From Corella eumyota (Eukaryota > Chordata > Ascidiacea > Phlebobranchia > Corellidae), in assembly GCA_963082875.1 (NCBI GenBank), contig OY720101.1, positions 14,965,671 through 15,029,670 of the forward strand: a DNA stretch of 64,000 nucleotides, given 5' to 3'. Below, piece after piece: positions 1 to 11,740 of the stretch. The position numbers and the translations under genes were made by a program. Every line of letters starts with the position of its first letter. Positions within the stretch are counted from its first letter, which is position 1. Under the pieces are notes generated by a model that saw only the letters and a program-made list of their open reading frames with translations, ran no database searches and was not told the DNA's origin.

Positions 1-1795
1 ACTCAGTTTAACAATTTTTAGTTCGGCGTTTACTCCAGGTAAGTTTTTCACTCTCGATTTAAGTTCATGCATGAGTGGGATCACGTGATGCTGTACAACA
101 CTTTCCATGTTTTGATCTTCTCCCAACATTTTTTTAACTGAATGTTTTATTCCACCAACACACCTCCTCATATTCTCAACATCATTGTCCGGGTCGTTAT
201 TATCCTCGAATAAGGAAAATGCGATCGAGTAAAATAGAATGGACTTCGGGAATTTCTTCTGGGTACGAAGATCATCAGCTACATCATCGACTTCTGATGC
301 AGTTAGCTGAGTTTTGTTTCGAATTATTAAAGTTATTTTGTCTCTGATCTGAGCAACGCGATAATACTTTTTGGTTTTTAAACAAGCAAGATAGGAAAGT
401 ATAAGATTTGAGATGCTTTGTATTTCTGGGTCGTATTCAGAATGCTTCATTGTTGCAGATAAAATGGCGTCGAAATTATTTTCAGTTTGTAATTTGCAAA
501 CATTTTCTAACAGAATTAAATATTATAAATTTGTTATCAGTTTTTTGGCCAATTATTGGCTTAGAATTTGTAAAAATTGAAAGTTTGCAATCGTACAAGG
601 TTGCCATTTTGAAAAAATGATATATTGCGTCATAATGGAATTTTTAATTTTTTGTATATATATCTTTATCCTCGATGTGGGAAAGTCGAATGCGCGACTT
701 AAACATAGAGTAACATTAGTTACTCCGGTCCAGTCTCAGTTTCGAGTTGCCTGTGGCAGTTTGGGATATTATAGAGACTATAATTGCCCGGTAATTATGC
801 TGCTGATTAAGTGCTGGCTCAGCAGGAGTTTATACTGTTTATAGCACCTTACTCAAGGGCGCTACAGCTTGAGATCAGTGGGGATTGAACCTACGACCTC
901 ATGGTAGTGTAGCAAGAGTTCTTATCACTACACCACGCTGCCGGTTCACGCTACCGGAATTACAACTGACTTGTTACGTTTATGTGATTAAAATTTGGGT
1001 TATTTTTTTGTTATGTAGGGGACTTTGTTAAGTTGATATTTTTTAAAGTTTTTTAAGCAACAAAACTTACCTTCGCGGTGAATAATTTCTAATAGTTCTT
1101 GAGACGTAATAGATCTACCTTAAAAACAAAATATTTAACATCCGCACGGTAGAGCTAGCGAGCTAACTTAGACTGTCATAAGGTAAAAAATAGGTGATAG
1201 GTAATGTGACATTAGATCAAAAGTTGTCTAGTTTTTTTTCACATTATTGCTACACCATTTTTATTTTAGCCTAATGTTTTCGATAGAATAATATAACACA
1301 CTCTCCAATAAGTTGTTAAAACCTATATAGGCGTAAAGCAATAATTGTGAAAAAAATGCGACTCAAATTCTTGGTTGTCACTGTAAATATATATTTTTTT
1401 TAATGTTAGTGTATTTAAAACCAAAAACTTTGTAAATCTATTTTTATATCGGGGTAACTTACCAATTTGTTGTTTTGGTTGGGTTGCAGTTGTGCTTAAA
1501 TGTGACATAGACGACGATAATTCTGCCTCAGTTGTTTGCGAATCGGTCACGTTGTCTGCTCCAATATTACCCGCATTTTCTTCATTTCTTGCATTTTTTT
1601 GTGGTATTGTATAGTGAGTAACTTGGTCTGCAACAATATTGTCAAATATTAATTTTAAGTTTAAGGGTTGCTTACACAAATTAAGTTAAAGTTTTAAAAG
1701 TTACCTGCATGTTCTACTTGCATTCCTATCTCTCTGTTATCTTGTTTATAAACATTAACTTGAACATTAATCGGTGGAACGTCGTTGTTCGCCAT
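1..1795 (-). CDS. TPR-family gene A, four exons, 3' end outside window
   Basis: I do not recognise the family; function unknown. Exons on the minus strand: 1 at 1705-1795, 2 at 1463-1627, 3 at 1071-1118, 4 from 506 to beyond the left edge. Every junction is GT-AG and phase 1, so the reading frame runs through: exon 1 begins MANNDVPPIN, exon 2 is Ser/Thr/Asn/Glu-rich, exon 3 carries SITSQELLEI, and exon 4 enters 56 bases before the Met of MKHSEYDPEI. The visible part of exon 4 is open. The TPR seen in complete relatives lies past the edge. Intron 3 holds an antisense SINE. Its 5' flank, shared with gene E, differs from that of genes B, C, D and G. It may be functional; this cannot be judged without the missing end. 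Confidence 0.75.
643..955 (-). repeat. tRNA-derived SINE in intron 3 of gene A
   Basis: Read on the minus strand it starts with a tRNA-like head (CCGGCAGCGTGGTGTAGTG, A-box-like) and a B-box GGTTCAATCCC, continues about 200 bases of family body, and ends in an A/T-rich tail. It is flanked by GGAATT on both sides, a likely target duplication. The same insertion sits at the same place in genes C, D, E and G and, damaged, in B; gene F has the empty site. Confidence 0.85.
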
Positions 1796-2460
1796 TGTTG
1801 AAACGTAAAATTTATCGATAATATTAACAGACGCTAGCACTTTGACACAGACAAAAAGAATATTTCGCTACAGTGGGGCTGGGTTCGTTTTACGCTTAAC
1901 TGGGTTTGTTTATCTCGTTCTCTTTTTATTCTATGCAGGGTTCGTCATTGCATGCTTGAACGAGAACCAGTAGTTGTAAAAGGAATTTAAACTTGAAATT
2001 TGAGAAACGTAACAAGTCCTTTGTTTAAAATACTGAAATTGTGCTAGAATAAAATGAAAAACGCTCTTAAAAATTTAAATTATTTTTATCCCATTTTATA
2101 TCATATTAATACTTTTCAATGATTTTATTTATTTAATAAAATATTTGCTGATATTTTTAATCTAAATGAAAGATAAAACTTTATAATATTTTGGTACAGG
2201 ATAAGTTGAATAAGGTTGCAAAGTTTAGTTCTTATTAGAACGAGTTTTTGTTTGTCTCAAGTTATTTGAATTTTGTTAAATTTAATTTTGAATAATGTTT
2301 AACTCTTAATTGTATCAATTGGGGACAAAGTTTAATTTTTTTAAATTTATTCAAGCATAACTACGCGCAAGTAATAATCACTAAATATTAGTGGATATCG
2401 AAACAACATTAATTCATATTTTAAAACAATAATTAAACAAGCAATTATATTTTTTTTTAC
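1796..2460. other. Upstream flank of gene A and spacer to gene B
   Basis: No gene is seen. The stretch next to exon 1 must hold the promoter and 5' UTR of gene A. It is closely repeated upstream of gene E (40007-40660), so A-B and E-F are duplicated pairs. From about 2200 it is the common 3' flank found after every TPR gene and at each TTC37 break. Confidence 0.6.
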
Positions 2461-2752
2461 CGGCAGCGTGGTGTAGTGATAAGAACTCTTGCTACACTAC
2501 CATGAGGTCGTGGGTTCAATCCCCACTGATCTCAAGCTGTAGCGCCCTTGAGTAAGGCGCTATAAACGGTATGAACTTCTGCTGAGCCAGCACTTAATCA
2601 GCAGCATAATTACCGGGCAATTATAGTCTCTATAATATCCCAAACTGCCACAGGCAACTCGAGACTGGGTCGGAGTAACTTATGTTACTCTATGTTTAAG
2701 TCGCGCATTCGACTTTCCCACATCGAGGATAAAGATAAAAAAAAAAAAAAAT
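2461..2752 (+). repeat. Full-length tRNA-derived SINE, sense
   Basis: The cleanest full copy in the window. tRNA-like head with A-box-like TGGTGTAGTG and B-box GGTTCAATCCCC, then the body segments shared by all copies (GAGTAAGGCGCTATAAAC, GCACTTAATCAGCAG, ACATCGAGGATAAAG) and a run of A. The matching E-F spacer lacks it, so it inserted after that pair was duplicated. Confidence 0.88.
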
Positions 2753-2961
2753 TTAATGGTTATGTACAACAAAACAATATTTGATCAAAAAGATCTTTAA
2801 CAATATGTTAAACTTGGTTTTAGTATTGTACTTGTATGGACCATGATTTTGTAACAAATTTAAAATAATTTGAGGTTGTTTAATTTAAATACTAATTTGT
2901 TGAATTTTGTTTGGTTATGTACTTAAATAGACTTTTATTTGCTTAACTTTTTTTTGCTGGT

Positions 2962-4762
2962 TTATAAATTATTTTCAGTTATCTTAATAATTCGTTGTTT
3001 TTCGCCATCATTTGGCCAATCAGTAACTTGTTTGTAAGCTTCGATTGCCTCGGTGTATTTAGAAACTGCTTTGCTGTATCGAGAATTGCGATCATACCAC
3101 GCACCCATGTTGTTTAAGAGACTCCCGTAAACAAAATATTTTTGTTTATTCTCGATCGTATTCATTAATCTGAGCCCCTCTAAAGTTGTTGAAAAGTTGT
3201 CGATATCTGCCATATCTTCGCAATACCCGATATTTACCAAACATTGACTCAAATTAACAATTTTTAGTTCGGCGTTTACTCCAGGTAAGTTTTCTATTCT
3301 CGATTTAAGTTCTTGCATGAGTGGGATCACGTGATGCTGTACAACACTTTTCATGTTTTGATCTTTCTTTAACATTTCTTTAACTGAAACACTTATTCCA
3401 CCAACACACAACCTCATATTATTAACATCATTGTCCGGGTCGTTATTATCCTCGAATAAGGAAAATTGCGATCGGGTAAAATAAAATGGACTTCAGGTAT
3501 TTCTTCTGGGTACGAAGATCATCAGCTACAGATTTAACTTCTGATGCAGTTAGCTGAGTTTTGTTTCGGATTATTAAAGTTATTTTGTCTCTGATCTGAG
3601 CAACGCGATAATACTTTTTGGTTTTTAAACAAGCAAGATAGGAAAGTATAAGATTTGAGATGCTTTGTATTTCTGGGTCGTATTTAGAATGATTCATTGT
3701 TGCAGATAAAATGGCATCGAAATTATTTTCAGTTTGTAATTTGCAAACAATTTCTAACAGAATTAAATATTATAAATTTGTTATCAGTTTTTTGGCCAAT
3801 TATTGGCTTAGAATTTGTAAAAATTAAAAGTTTGCAACCGTACAAGGTTGCCATTTTGAAAAAATGATATTTTGCGTCATAATGGAATTTTTTTTTTTTT
3901 TGTATATATATCTTTATCCTCGATGTGGGAAAGTCGAATGCGCGACTTAAACATAGAGTAACATCAGTTAATCCGACCCATTCTCGAGTTGCCTGTGGCA
4001 GTTTTTTTAAGCAACAAAAACTTACTTTCGTGGTCGATGATTTCTAATAATTCTTGAGACATGATAGATCCACCTAAAAAACAAAATATTTAACATCCGC
4101 ATGGGAGAGCTAGTGAGCTAATTTCGACTGTCATAAGGTAAAAAATAGGTGTTAGGTAATGTGACATTAGATCAAAAGTTGTCTAGTTTTTTTTTTTCGC
4201 ATTATTGCTACACTATTTTTATTTTAGCCTAATGTTTTCGATAGAATAAAATAATACACTCTTTAATAAGTTATAAAAACCTATTAGTGTAAGGAGATAT
4301 TAAAAGTAATTAGAGTGAAAATCAAGAATTTGAGTCGCATTTTTTACAGTTTTTTTATATTTGTTTTTTTATTGATTGTTAGTGTATTTATAACTAAAAA
4401 CTTTGTAAATTTATTTTTATATCGGGGTAACTTACCAATTTGTTGTTTTGGTTGGGTTGCAGTTGTGCTTAAATGTGACATAGACGACGATAATTCTGCC
4501 TCAGTTGTTTGCGAATCGGTCACGTTATCTGCTCCAATTTTACCCGCATTTTCTTCATTTCTTGCATTTTCTTGAAGGACGACATTTTGGGTAACTTGGT
4601 CTGCAAAGTTAAATATTTATTTTAAGTTTTAAATGTTGCTTACACAAATTAGGTTAAAGTTTTAAAGTTACCTGCATGCTCTACTTGCATTCCTATCTCT
4701 CTGTTATCATGTCTATGAACATGCACGTTAACATTAATCGGTGGAACGTCGTTATCCGCCAT
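2962..4762 (-). pseudogene. TPR-family gene B, frameshifted
   Basis: Exons: 1 at 4672-4762, 2 at 4436-4600, 3 at 4026-4073, 4 at 2962-3753, with the same phase-1 joints as its paralogues. Exon 4 has one extra base near 3466 relative to the other copies, which splits the frame into a 5' part and a 3' part. The 3' part still carries the TPR (LLNNMGAWYDRNSRYSKAVS). The donor base before intron 3 is A rather than G, and the SINE in that intron is mostly deleted. Its C-terminus, ending in ITENNL, matches gene F and differs from C, D, E and G, so B and F form a subfamily. A real frameshift is more likely than a sequence error, but one base cannot settle it. Confidence 0.75.
3888..4000 (-). repeat. 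Truncated SINE remnant in intron 3 of gene B
   Basis: Only the tail and 3' body remain. The copy runs from the T-run after GGAATT to GCCTGTGGCAG and then jumps straight into intron sequence before exon 3. About 300 bases present in the paralogues are missing, with a short shared T-rich stretch at the joint, so this is a deletion rather than an older insertion. Confidence 0.75.
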
Positions 4763-4924
4763 TTTGAAGGTTGTTAAAACTTTAAAGATGTGCTTAGTAT
4801 TACTAGATGCTAACTTTTCGTTGCTTTATCAGGAATAAAAATAATTTTATCGCTAAGGCGCCAGTCTTATACTATAGCATTAATATTTACCTAGTTACCC
4901 TTTAGTTCTTTCTTTTGTGTTATG

Positions 4925-5170
4925 CGGTCAACCAACGCACCAATGTTGTAAGGAGTTAAAACCACAGACTAAAAATTTTCTTTTATTCTCGATCGTATTC
5001 ATCAATTTTAGCTTTTGCGTAGTTATTTAAAAGTTGTCAATATCACCTCTCGCAATACCCGATAAAACTTGAACCCTATATTTAGTTGAAATTCGGCGTT
5101 TACTCCAGGTAAGTTTTCTACGCTCGATTTAAGTTCATAAATAAATCGTATTTCGTGATTTTAAAGACAC
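4925..5170 (-). pseudogene. Decayed exon-4 relic of the TPR family
   Basis: Matches the TPR-encoding part of exon 4 in patches (CGCACCAATGTTGT, TTCTCGATCGTATTCATCAA, GGCGTTTACTCCAGGTAAG) but is full of small gaps and has no open frame. It lies just upstream of exon 1 of gene B; the same kind of relic lies upstream of C, F, H, D and G. Confidence 0.6.
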
Positions 5171-5690
5171 TTTTTATGCTTAATTTTAATAAATTATTTT
5201 CATATAAACAAACCATTTAATAGAAAGTTCATTATACTTTTATTTAAAATTGCTGTGTTATTTTATACCTTTTTGTGTTGAGTTCTAGAAATGGCTCTAC
5301 GGGCAAGTATATTTAAGCCTATGTTAAACGTGAGTTGTGTAACCAATTTAGGCAAACGTTTTGTAAGCGTTTTTAACTTGGCTGTTTATGCTAGGCTAAC
5401 ATTATAGGTATGTAAAATTTTCTTGGCTTTTAAGATACAGATAGAAATTAAATGTAAAAGGAGACAGTATATATATTTTAATGTAGAAATGTTCTTATAA
5501 TATCAAATTAGTTATAATAGTAGTCTTAAGTATCATAACAATATTCTGGCTCTAATATAGTTTTTTATTTGCGTAATCTAGCTTGCTTGTTATTAAGTAC
5601 AAATTTAAGTAAATATTGATGGATTTCTTAAAGAGCATTTGATGCTTTGTATTAGATTTGCTAATAAGGTAGGAAAAAATTTATTATTTA
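5171..5690. other. Spacer, no gene seen
   Basis: AT-rich, no supported coding sequence. Parts of it recur near 43060-43290 upstream of OSGEP-3, showing it belongs to the duplicated block. Confidence 0.5.
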
Positions 5691-5945
5691 CACTAAAGGC
5701 CCCTTTAAACGACGTACGCAGCGTAACGTAACGTAAGATTTCGCAACCATTTAAAATGAACAGAGTGGTTCACACGTACGAAAGTTTGCGTAAGTTACGT
5801 AAGATTTCGTTTTGTAGCCGAAGCGAAATTTACGCAAGATTTCGTAAGCGGTATACTTTTGTTAGATATTTTGTATTTGTTAATCCCTAGAACTCGTTAA
5901 GTTACGTAACGCAGCGCAAGCTTGTCGTGTGTATTACATGTAAGC
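5690..5945. mobile_element. Possible MITE-like relic
   Basis: A stretch richer in CpG than its surroundings with repeated CGTAAGATTTCG and GTAACG motifs. The left end (CGACGTACGCAGCGTAACG) and the reverse complement of the right end (CGACAAGCTTGCGCTGCG) are roughly similar. No protein is encoded and no clear target duplication is seen. It could also be a degenerate simple repeat. Confidence 0.3.
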
Positions 5946-6629
5946 TTAAACTATATAGAAAAGGCTAAATTTAATCAACTTAAATTATTTTTTGGTGAAT
6001 GATATTAAATTATTAAACAGTATGTGCAATATTTATATGTTGTAACCATTAACATGTTAATGGCTATTGTTATATGTTTGTGTGATATTAACATTTGTTT
6101 TTAATATATTGGAGGATATCTTAGTTTCTTGATTAAAATGAATTTCAAAACTTTATAAATTTCAACTTTATCTTGGTACAGGTTAAGTTGAATAAGGTTA
6201 CAAAGTTTAGTTCTTATAAGAACGAGTTTTTATTTGTCTTAAGTTATATTTTGATTTTGTTAAATTTAATTTTAAATAATGTTTAACTCTTGATTGTAAC
6301 AATTGAGGACAAAGTTTATTTTTTAAATTTATTCAAGCATAACTACACGCAAGCAATAATCACTAAATATTAGTGGATATCAAAACAACATAAATTCATA
6401 TTTTAAAACAATAATTAAACAAGCAATTATATTTAATGGTTATGTACAACAAAACAATATTTAAACAAAAAGATGTTTAACAATATGTTAAACTTGGTTT
6501 TAGTATTGTACTTGTATGGACCATGATTTGTAACAAATTTAAAATAATTTGGCGTTTTTTATTTAAAATAACTGATTTGTTGAATTTGCTGGGTTTTGTA
6601 TTTAAATGGAATTTTATTTTTTGCTTAAT
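5946..6629. other. Spacer and 3' flank of gene C
   Basis: No gene seen. From about 6175 this is the common 3' flank of the TPR genes, also present at 2200-2960, 21536-21894, 37529-37887, 40420-40884 and 58937-59293. Confidence 0.6.
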
Positions 6630-8688
6630 TTATTTTTTGCTTAATTTTTCTTTGCAGATTCTCAATCCATTTTCAGCATTCTTGATATTTCTTTGTTTTT
6701 GTTCATCATTTGGCCAATCAGTAGCTTGTTTGTAAGCTTCGATTGCCTCGGTGAACTTGGAAACTGCTTCGCTGTATCGAGAATTGCGTTTATACCACCC
6801 ACCAATGTTGTTTAAGAGATGTCCGTAAACTTGATATTTTTGTTTATTCTCGATCGTATTTATCAATCTGAGCCCCTCTGTATTTGTTTGAAAGTTGTCG
6901 ATATCTGCCAACTGTTCGCAATATCCGATACTTAACAAACATTCACTCAGTTTAACTACTTTCAGTTCCGCATTTACTCCAGGTAAGTTTTCCACTCTCG
7001 ATTTAAGTTCATGTATGAGTGGGATCACGTGATCCTGTACAACACTTTTCATGTTTTGATCTTCCTTTAACATTTCTTGAACTGAAACAATAATTCCACG
7101 AACACACCACCTCATAATCTTAACATATATGTCCGGGTCGTTATTATCCTCGAATAAGGAAAATGCGATCGAGTTAAATAGAATGGACTTCAGGTATTTC
7201 TTCTGGGTACGAAGATCATTAGCTACAGAGTCGACTTCTGATGCAGTTAGCTGAGTTTTGTTTCGAATTATTAAAGTTATTTTGTCTCTGATCTCAGCAA
7301 CGCGATAATACTTTTTGGTTTTTAAACAAGCAACATAGGAAAGTATAAGATTTGAGATGTTTTGTATTTCTGGGTCGTATTTAGAATGCTTCATTTTTGC
7401 AGATAAAATGGCGTCAAAATTATTTTCATTTTGTAATTTGTGAACATTTTCTAACAGAATTAAATATTATGAAATTGTTATTAGTTTTTTGGCAAATTAT
7501 TGGCTTAGAATTTGTAAAAATTGAAAGTTTGCTACAAGGTTGCCATTTTAAAAAAATGATATATTGCGTCATAATGGAATTTTTTTTTTTTTGTATATAT
7601 ATCTTTATCCTCGATGTGGGAAAGTCGAATGCGCGACTTAAACATAGAGTAACATCAGTTACTCCGACCCAGTCTCGAGTTGCCTGTGGCAGTTTGGGAT
7701 ATTATAGAGACTATAATTGCCCGGTAATTATGCTGCTGATTAAGTGCTGGCTCAGCAGGAGTTTATACCGTTTATAGCGCCTTACTCAAGGGCGCTACAG
7801 CTTGAGATCAGTGGGGATTGAACCCACGACCTCATGGTAGTGTAGCAAGAGTTCTTATTACTACACCACGCTGCCGGTTCACGCTACCGGAATTACAACT
7901 GACTTGTTACGTTTATTTGATTAAAATTTGGGTTATTTTTTTGTTATGTAGGGGACTTTGTTAAGTTGATATTTTTTAAAGTTTTTTAAGCAATAAAACT
8001 TACCTTCGTGGTCGATGATTTCTAATAGTTCTTGAGACGTGATAGATCCACCTAAAAAAACAAATATTTAACATCCGCACGGTAGAGCTAGCGAGCTAAC
8101 TTAGACTGTCATAAGGTAAAAAATAGGCGTTAAGTAATGTGACATTAGATCAAAAGTTGTTTAGTTTTTTTTCACATTATTGCTACCCCATTTTTAATTC
8201 AGCCTAATGTTTTCGATGGAATAAAATAATACACACTTTCCAATAAGTTATAAAAACCTATTAGTGTAAGGAGATATTGAAAGTAATTAGAGTGAAAATC
8301 AAGAATTTGAGTTGCATTTTTTTCATAGTTTTTTTATATTTGTTTTTTTATTAAATGTTAGTGCATTTAAAACTAAAAACTTTGTAAATCTATTTTTATA
8401 TCGGGGTAACTTACCAATTTGTTGTTTTGTTTGCGAATCGGTCACATTGTCTGCTCCAGCATTACCCGCATTTTCTTCATTTCTTGCATTTTTTTGTGGA
8501 ATTGTATAGTGGATAACTTGGTCTGCAACAATATTGTTAAATATTAACTTAAGTTTTAAATGTTGCTTACACAAATTAAGTTAAAGTTTAAAGTTACCTG
8601 CATGTTCTACTTGCATTCCTATCTCTCTGTTATCATGGGTATGGACATGTACGTTGACATTAATCGATGGAAAGTCGTTATCTGCCAT
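6630..8688 (-). CDS. TPR-family gene C, four exons, intact
   Basis: Exons: 1 at 8598-8688, 2 at 8415-8522, 3 at 8004-8051, 4 at 6630-7450. Joined lengths give an open frame of 355 residues. Exon 2 is 57 bases shorter than in the paralogues, an in-frame loss of 19 residues from the Ser/Thr-rich stretch. Exon 4 encodes a helical middle region and a clear C-terminal TPR (LLNNIGGWYKRNSRYSEAVS, with Gly, Tyr, Ala and Phe at the usual places), then a Lys-rich end. No signal peptide or membrane segment is evident. A TPR suggests protein binding; the partner and pathway are unknown. The ATG at 7392-7394 that opens exon 4's visible block is internal; splicing adds about 100 residues before it. Confidence 0.82.
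7582..7888 (-). repeat. SINE in intron 3 of gene C
   Basis: Antisense full-length copy between GGAATT repeats, orthologous to the insertions in genes A, D, E and G. Confidence 0.85.
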
Positions 8689-8869
8689 TTTTGAAGATTG
8701 TTAAAACTTTAAAGATATGCTTAGTATTACTAGATGCTAGCTTTTCGTTGGATTGTCACGAACAAAAATGAATTCATCACCAAGGCGCCGGCCTTACAAT
8801 ATAGCAATATCGTTTCCCTAGTTACCCCTCTGTTTCAATGCTAGGGTTGTTATTGGTGTAATTCGAAAC

Positions 8870-9044
8870 CGCTTCCTCCTTTTGAAATTAGCGGTCGAAC
8901 CACGCACCAATGTTGTTTAAGAGAGTTCCATGACCTAAGTATTATCGTTTATTCTTGTTCTTTTTTACCCATCTGAGCCTTATTGTTTATATAGAAAACT
9001 TGTCGGTACCTGCCAACAATTACTCAGTTGGCGCATTTAACATT
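8870..9044 (-). pseudogene. Exon-4 relic upstream of gene C
   Basis: Patchy match to the TPR part of exon 4 (CGCACCAATGTTGTTTAAGA, ATCTGAGCC, CTTGTCGGTACCTGCC), no open frame. Nearly the same relic precedes H, D, F and G, so it was carried by the block duplication. Confidence 0.6.
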
Positions 9045-9400
9045 TTTATTCGTCTATATCTTTATTCTCGATGTGGAAAAGTCGAATGCGCGACTTAAAC
9101 ATAGAGTAACATAAGTTACTCCGACCCAGTCTCGGGGTGCCTGTGGCAGTTTGGGATATTATAGTTTACAATTGCCTGATAATTATGCTGCTGATTAAGT
9201 GCTGGCTCAGCAGGAGTTCGCCCCGTTTATTGCGCCTTACTCAAGGGCGCTACAGCATTAGATAAGCGGGGATTGAACCCACGACCTCATGTGCAATATA
9301 AACTCCTGCTGAGCCAACACTTAATCAGCAGTAATTATAATCTTTAATATTCCATCACTGCCACTAGGACGAGGTAACTAATGTTATTGTATGTTAAGGT
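9045..9400. repeat. Inverted SINE pair
   Basis: About 9045-9290 is an antisense SINE; 9291-9400 is a sense 3' part starting at AAACTCCTGCTGAGCC. The two meet head to tail in opposite directions and could fold back. The same pair precedes every OSGEP copy, so this one marks a lost or displaced OSGEP 5' flank. Confidence 0.7.
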
Positions 9401-9540
9401 CTTTTTTACGTCAATGATAAAAAGCTACGCGTTTACGTTATATGAGTTTTCTCCTTCCCATTTAAGTGTACGTAAACTGAAATTACGTGAAGTTTTACGC
9501 AACTTTTCATGCTTAATTTTAGTAATTTATTTTAGATTAT
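9401..9540. other. Orphan copy of the OSGEP 5' flank
   Basis: Near-identical to 12766-12900 upstream of OSGEP-1 (ATGATAAAAAGCTACGCG, TTCATGCTTAATTTT) but it breaks off into the GC-rich repeat element instead of leading to a gene. This is a recombination or deletion joint. Confidence 0.75.
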
Positions 9541-11526
9541 ATAAGACCCTGGGTGTATATATGAGGCCCGGGGTTTTTATATAAAGCCCGATGTGTTAAT
9601 ATGAGGCCTGTTTTATAAAAAAAAGCATCCTATAACACAAAGTATTGCACTATTTGTAAAAAAAACTTAAAAATCTTAATAAGATTCCAAAATGTCTGTG
9701 ATATATCGCTAATATTATTGGCACAACTTAAAGGCTTGCAAATCAAATTTACAGTCAAATTCTGAAATTGGACAAATAACACATGTATAAATCACGTAAT
9801 AAAATTATCAGCTAATTAAAAGTAGAATTGTAGTTTTTACATTTAAAGTGTGCCATATAAGGTTTGTATTATTGCGAGATTTAATCAGAACACGTTACAA
9901 GAAGAAAAAAAAACGACACAAAAATGTTGTGGCAACGGAAAAACGACAATCTTGCCAAAATAGTTTTTTTCAGGTCTATTGTTTAACTCTTTTTCTGTGT
10001 TTTTTTTAATACAATATTGAAAATATGGTAATTTGTTGCTTTTAATAGCCTATATATTTTATGCATAAAGTTTTGTTGACCAAAAAAAATTTGATGGTCG
10101 ATTTAATTCAAAAAAAATTGAAAATTGAAATTTTTTTCGATGTTAAAACAAACAACTAGAGCCTTATATAAACGCGGCCTTTATATAAACTTATATAAAA
10201 CACCGGGCCTTATTTTAAAACCCCGGCCGCCATGTCAACCTTGGGCCTAAATAGACTCGATAAAACAACCCGGGCCTCATATAAACTCGTATAAAACACC
10301 CTGGGGATTATATAAACTCGTATAAAATACCCCGGGCTTTATTCAAACACCCCGGGCCTCATATAAACACGCCAGAGCATCATAAAAACTCGTATAAAAC
10401 ACCCCAAGCCTTATTTAAACACCCGGGCCTCATTTAAACACCCCGGGCCTCATGAAAATTCTTATAAAACACCCCGGGACTCATAAAAATTCGTATAAAA
10501 CACCTCGGGACTCATTTAAACACCCCGGGCCTCATAAAAATTCGTATAAAACATCCCTGCCCTTATTTTAACACCCTGGGCTTCATAAAAATTCGTATAA
10601 AACACCCCGGGAATCATTTGAACACCCTGGCCTTATTTAAACACCTCGGGCTTTATTTAAACACCCCGGGCCTTATTTAAACACACTAGGCCTCATTTGG
10701 GCCTCATACAAATACCCCGGGCCTCATATATACACCCCGGGCTTCATATATACACCCCGGGCATCATAAAAACTCGTATAAAGCACACCAAGCCTTATTT
10801 AAACACCCCGGGCCTCAATTAAACACCCCGGGCCTTATTTAAACACCCTGGGCCTTGTTTAAACACACTAGGCTTCATTTGGGCCTCATACAAATACCCC
10901 GGGCCTCATATATACACCCCGGGCCTCATATAAACATCCCGGGCCTCATATAAACACCCCGAGCATCATAAAAACTCGTATAAAACACACCGAGCCTTAT
11001 TTAAACACCCCGGGACTTATTTAAACACCCCGGGCTTTATTTAAACACCCCTGGATTTATTTAAACACCCCGGGCCTTATTTAAAAACGCTAGGCCTCAT
11101 TTGGGCCTCATACAAATACCCCGGGCCTCATATATACACCCCGGGCCTCAAATAAACTTGTATAAAACAACCCGCGACTCATTTAAACTCGTATAAAACA
11201 CCTCGAGCCCCATATAAACACCCCGGGTCTCATATAAACACCCCGTACCTTATATAAACTTGATAAAACGCCTCGGGCCTTGTATAAAATACCCAGCGCC
11301 ACTTTTTAACACCCTGGGCCCCATAAAAATTTGTATAAAAACCTCGGGCCTTATTTAAACACTCTTGGGCCTCATAAAAACTCGTATAAACCGATCTGGA
11401 CTTATATTAATAGCCCGGGCCTCATATAAACACCATGGGACTTAAATAAATACCACCGAAGCTCTTGGACTCACCCCGGGATTCCCTCGCATACCCCGGG
11501 CCTCCCGGGCGTATTTTAGTAAGACC
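9541..11526. mobile_element. Non-autonomous MULE-related element with GC-rich arrays
   Basis: Short left array (9541-9610), AT-rich core without a gene (about 9610-10160), then a long right array of CCCGGGCCTCATATAAACAC-type units to the terminus CGTATTTTAGTAAGACC. The core and its edge (CAACTAGAGCCTTATATAAA) match the D element and the outer part of the autonomous element. The left terminus is missing: the array joins OSGEP flank directly. Confidence 0.75.
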
Positions 11527-11630
11527 GGTTAAAACGCCTTACTCAAGGGCGCTACACCATGAGGTCAGTGGGGATTGAACCCATATGTGGTGTAGCAAGC
11601 GTTCTTACCACTACACCACGCTGCCGGTCA
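11527..11630 (-). repeat. Head half of the SINE split by the element
   Basis: Antisense tRNA-like head (B-box complement GGGGATTGAACCC) directly after the element terminus. In genes D and G the tail half is kept on the other side of the element; here it is gone. Confidence 0.8.
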
Positions 11631-11740
11631 GCTTGAGTCGCACTATTTTTCATAGTTTTTTTATATTTGTTTTTTATTAAATGTTGGTGTATTTAAAACT
11701 GAAAACTTTGTAAATCTATTTTTATATCTGGGTAACTTAC

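Noticed and set aside
408-620. Plus-strand frames beginning MRCFVFLGRIQNASLLQ
   Set aside because: Antisense shadow of TPR exon 4, whose own frame and splice sites are conserved.
617-844. Recurring small plus-strand frames ending ...LLIKCWLSRSLYCL
   Set aside because: They lie entirely in antisense SINE sequence and recur wherever that SINE occurs.
2461-2535. True tRNA gene
   Set aside because: A- and B-box-like motifs are present but it does not pair into a clean acceptor stem, and it is always joined to the same SINE body.
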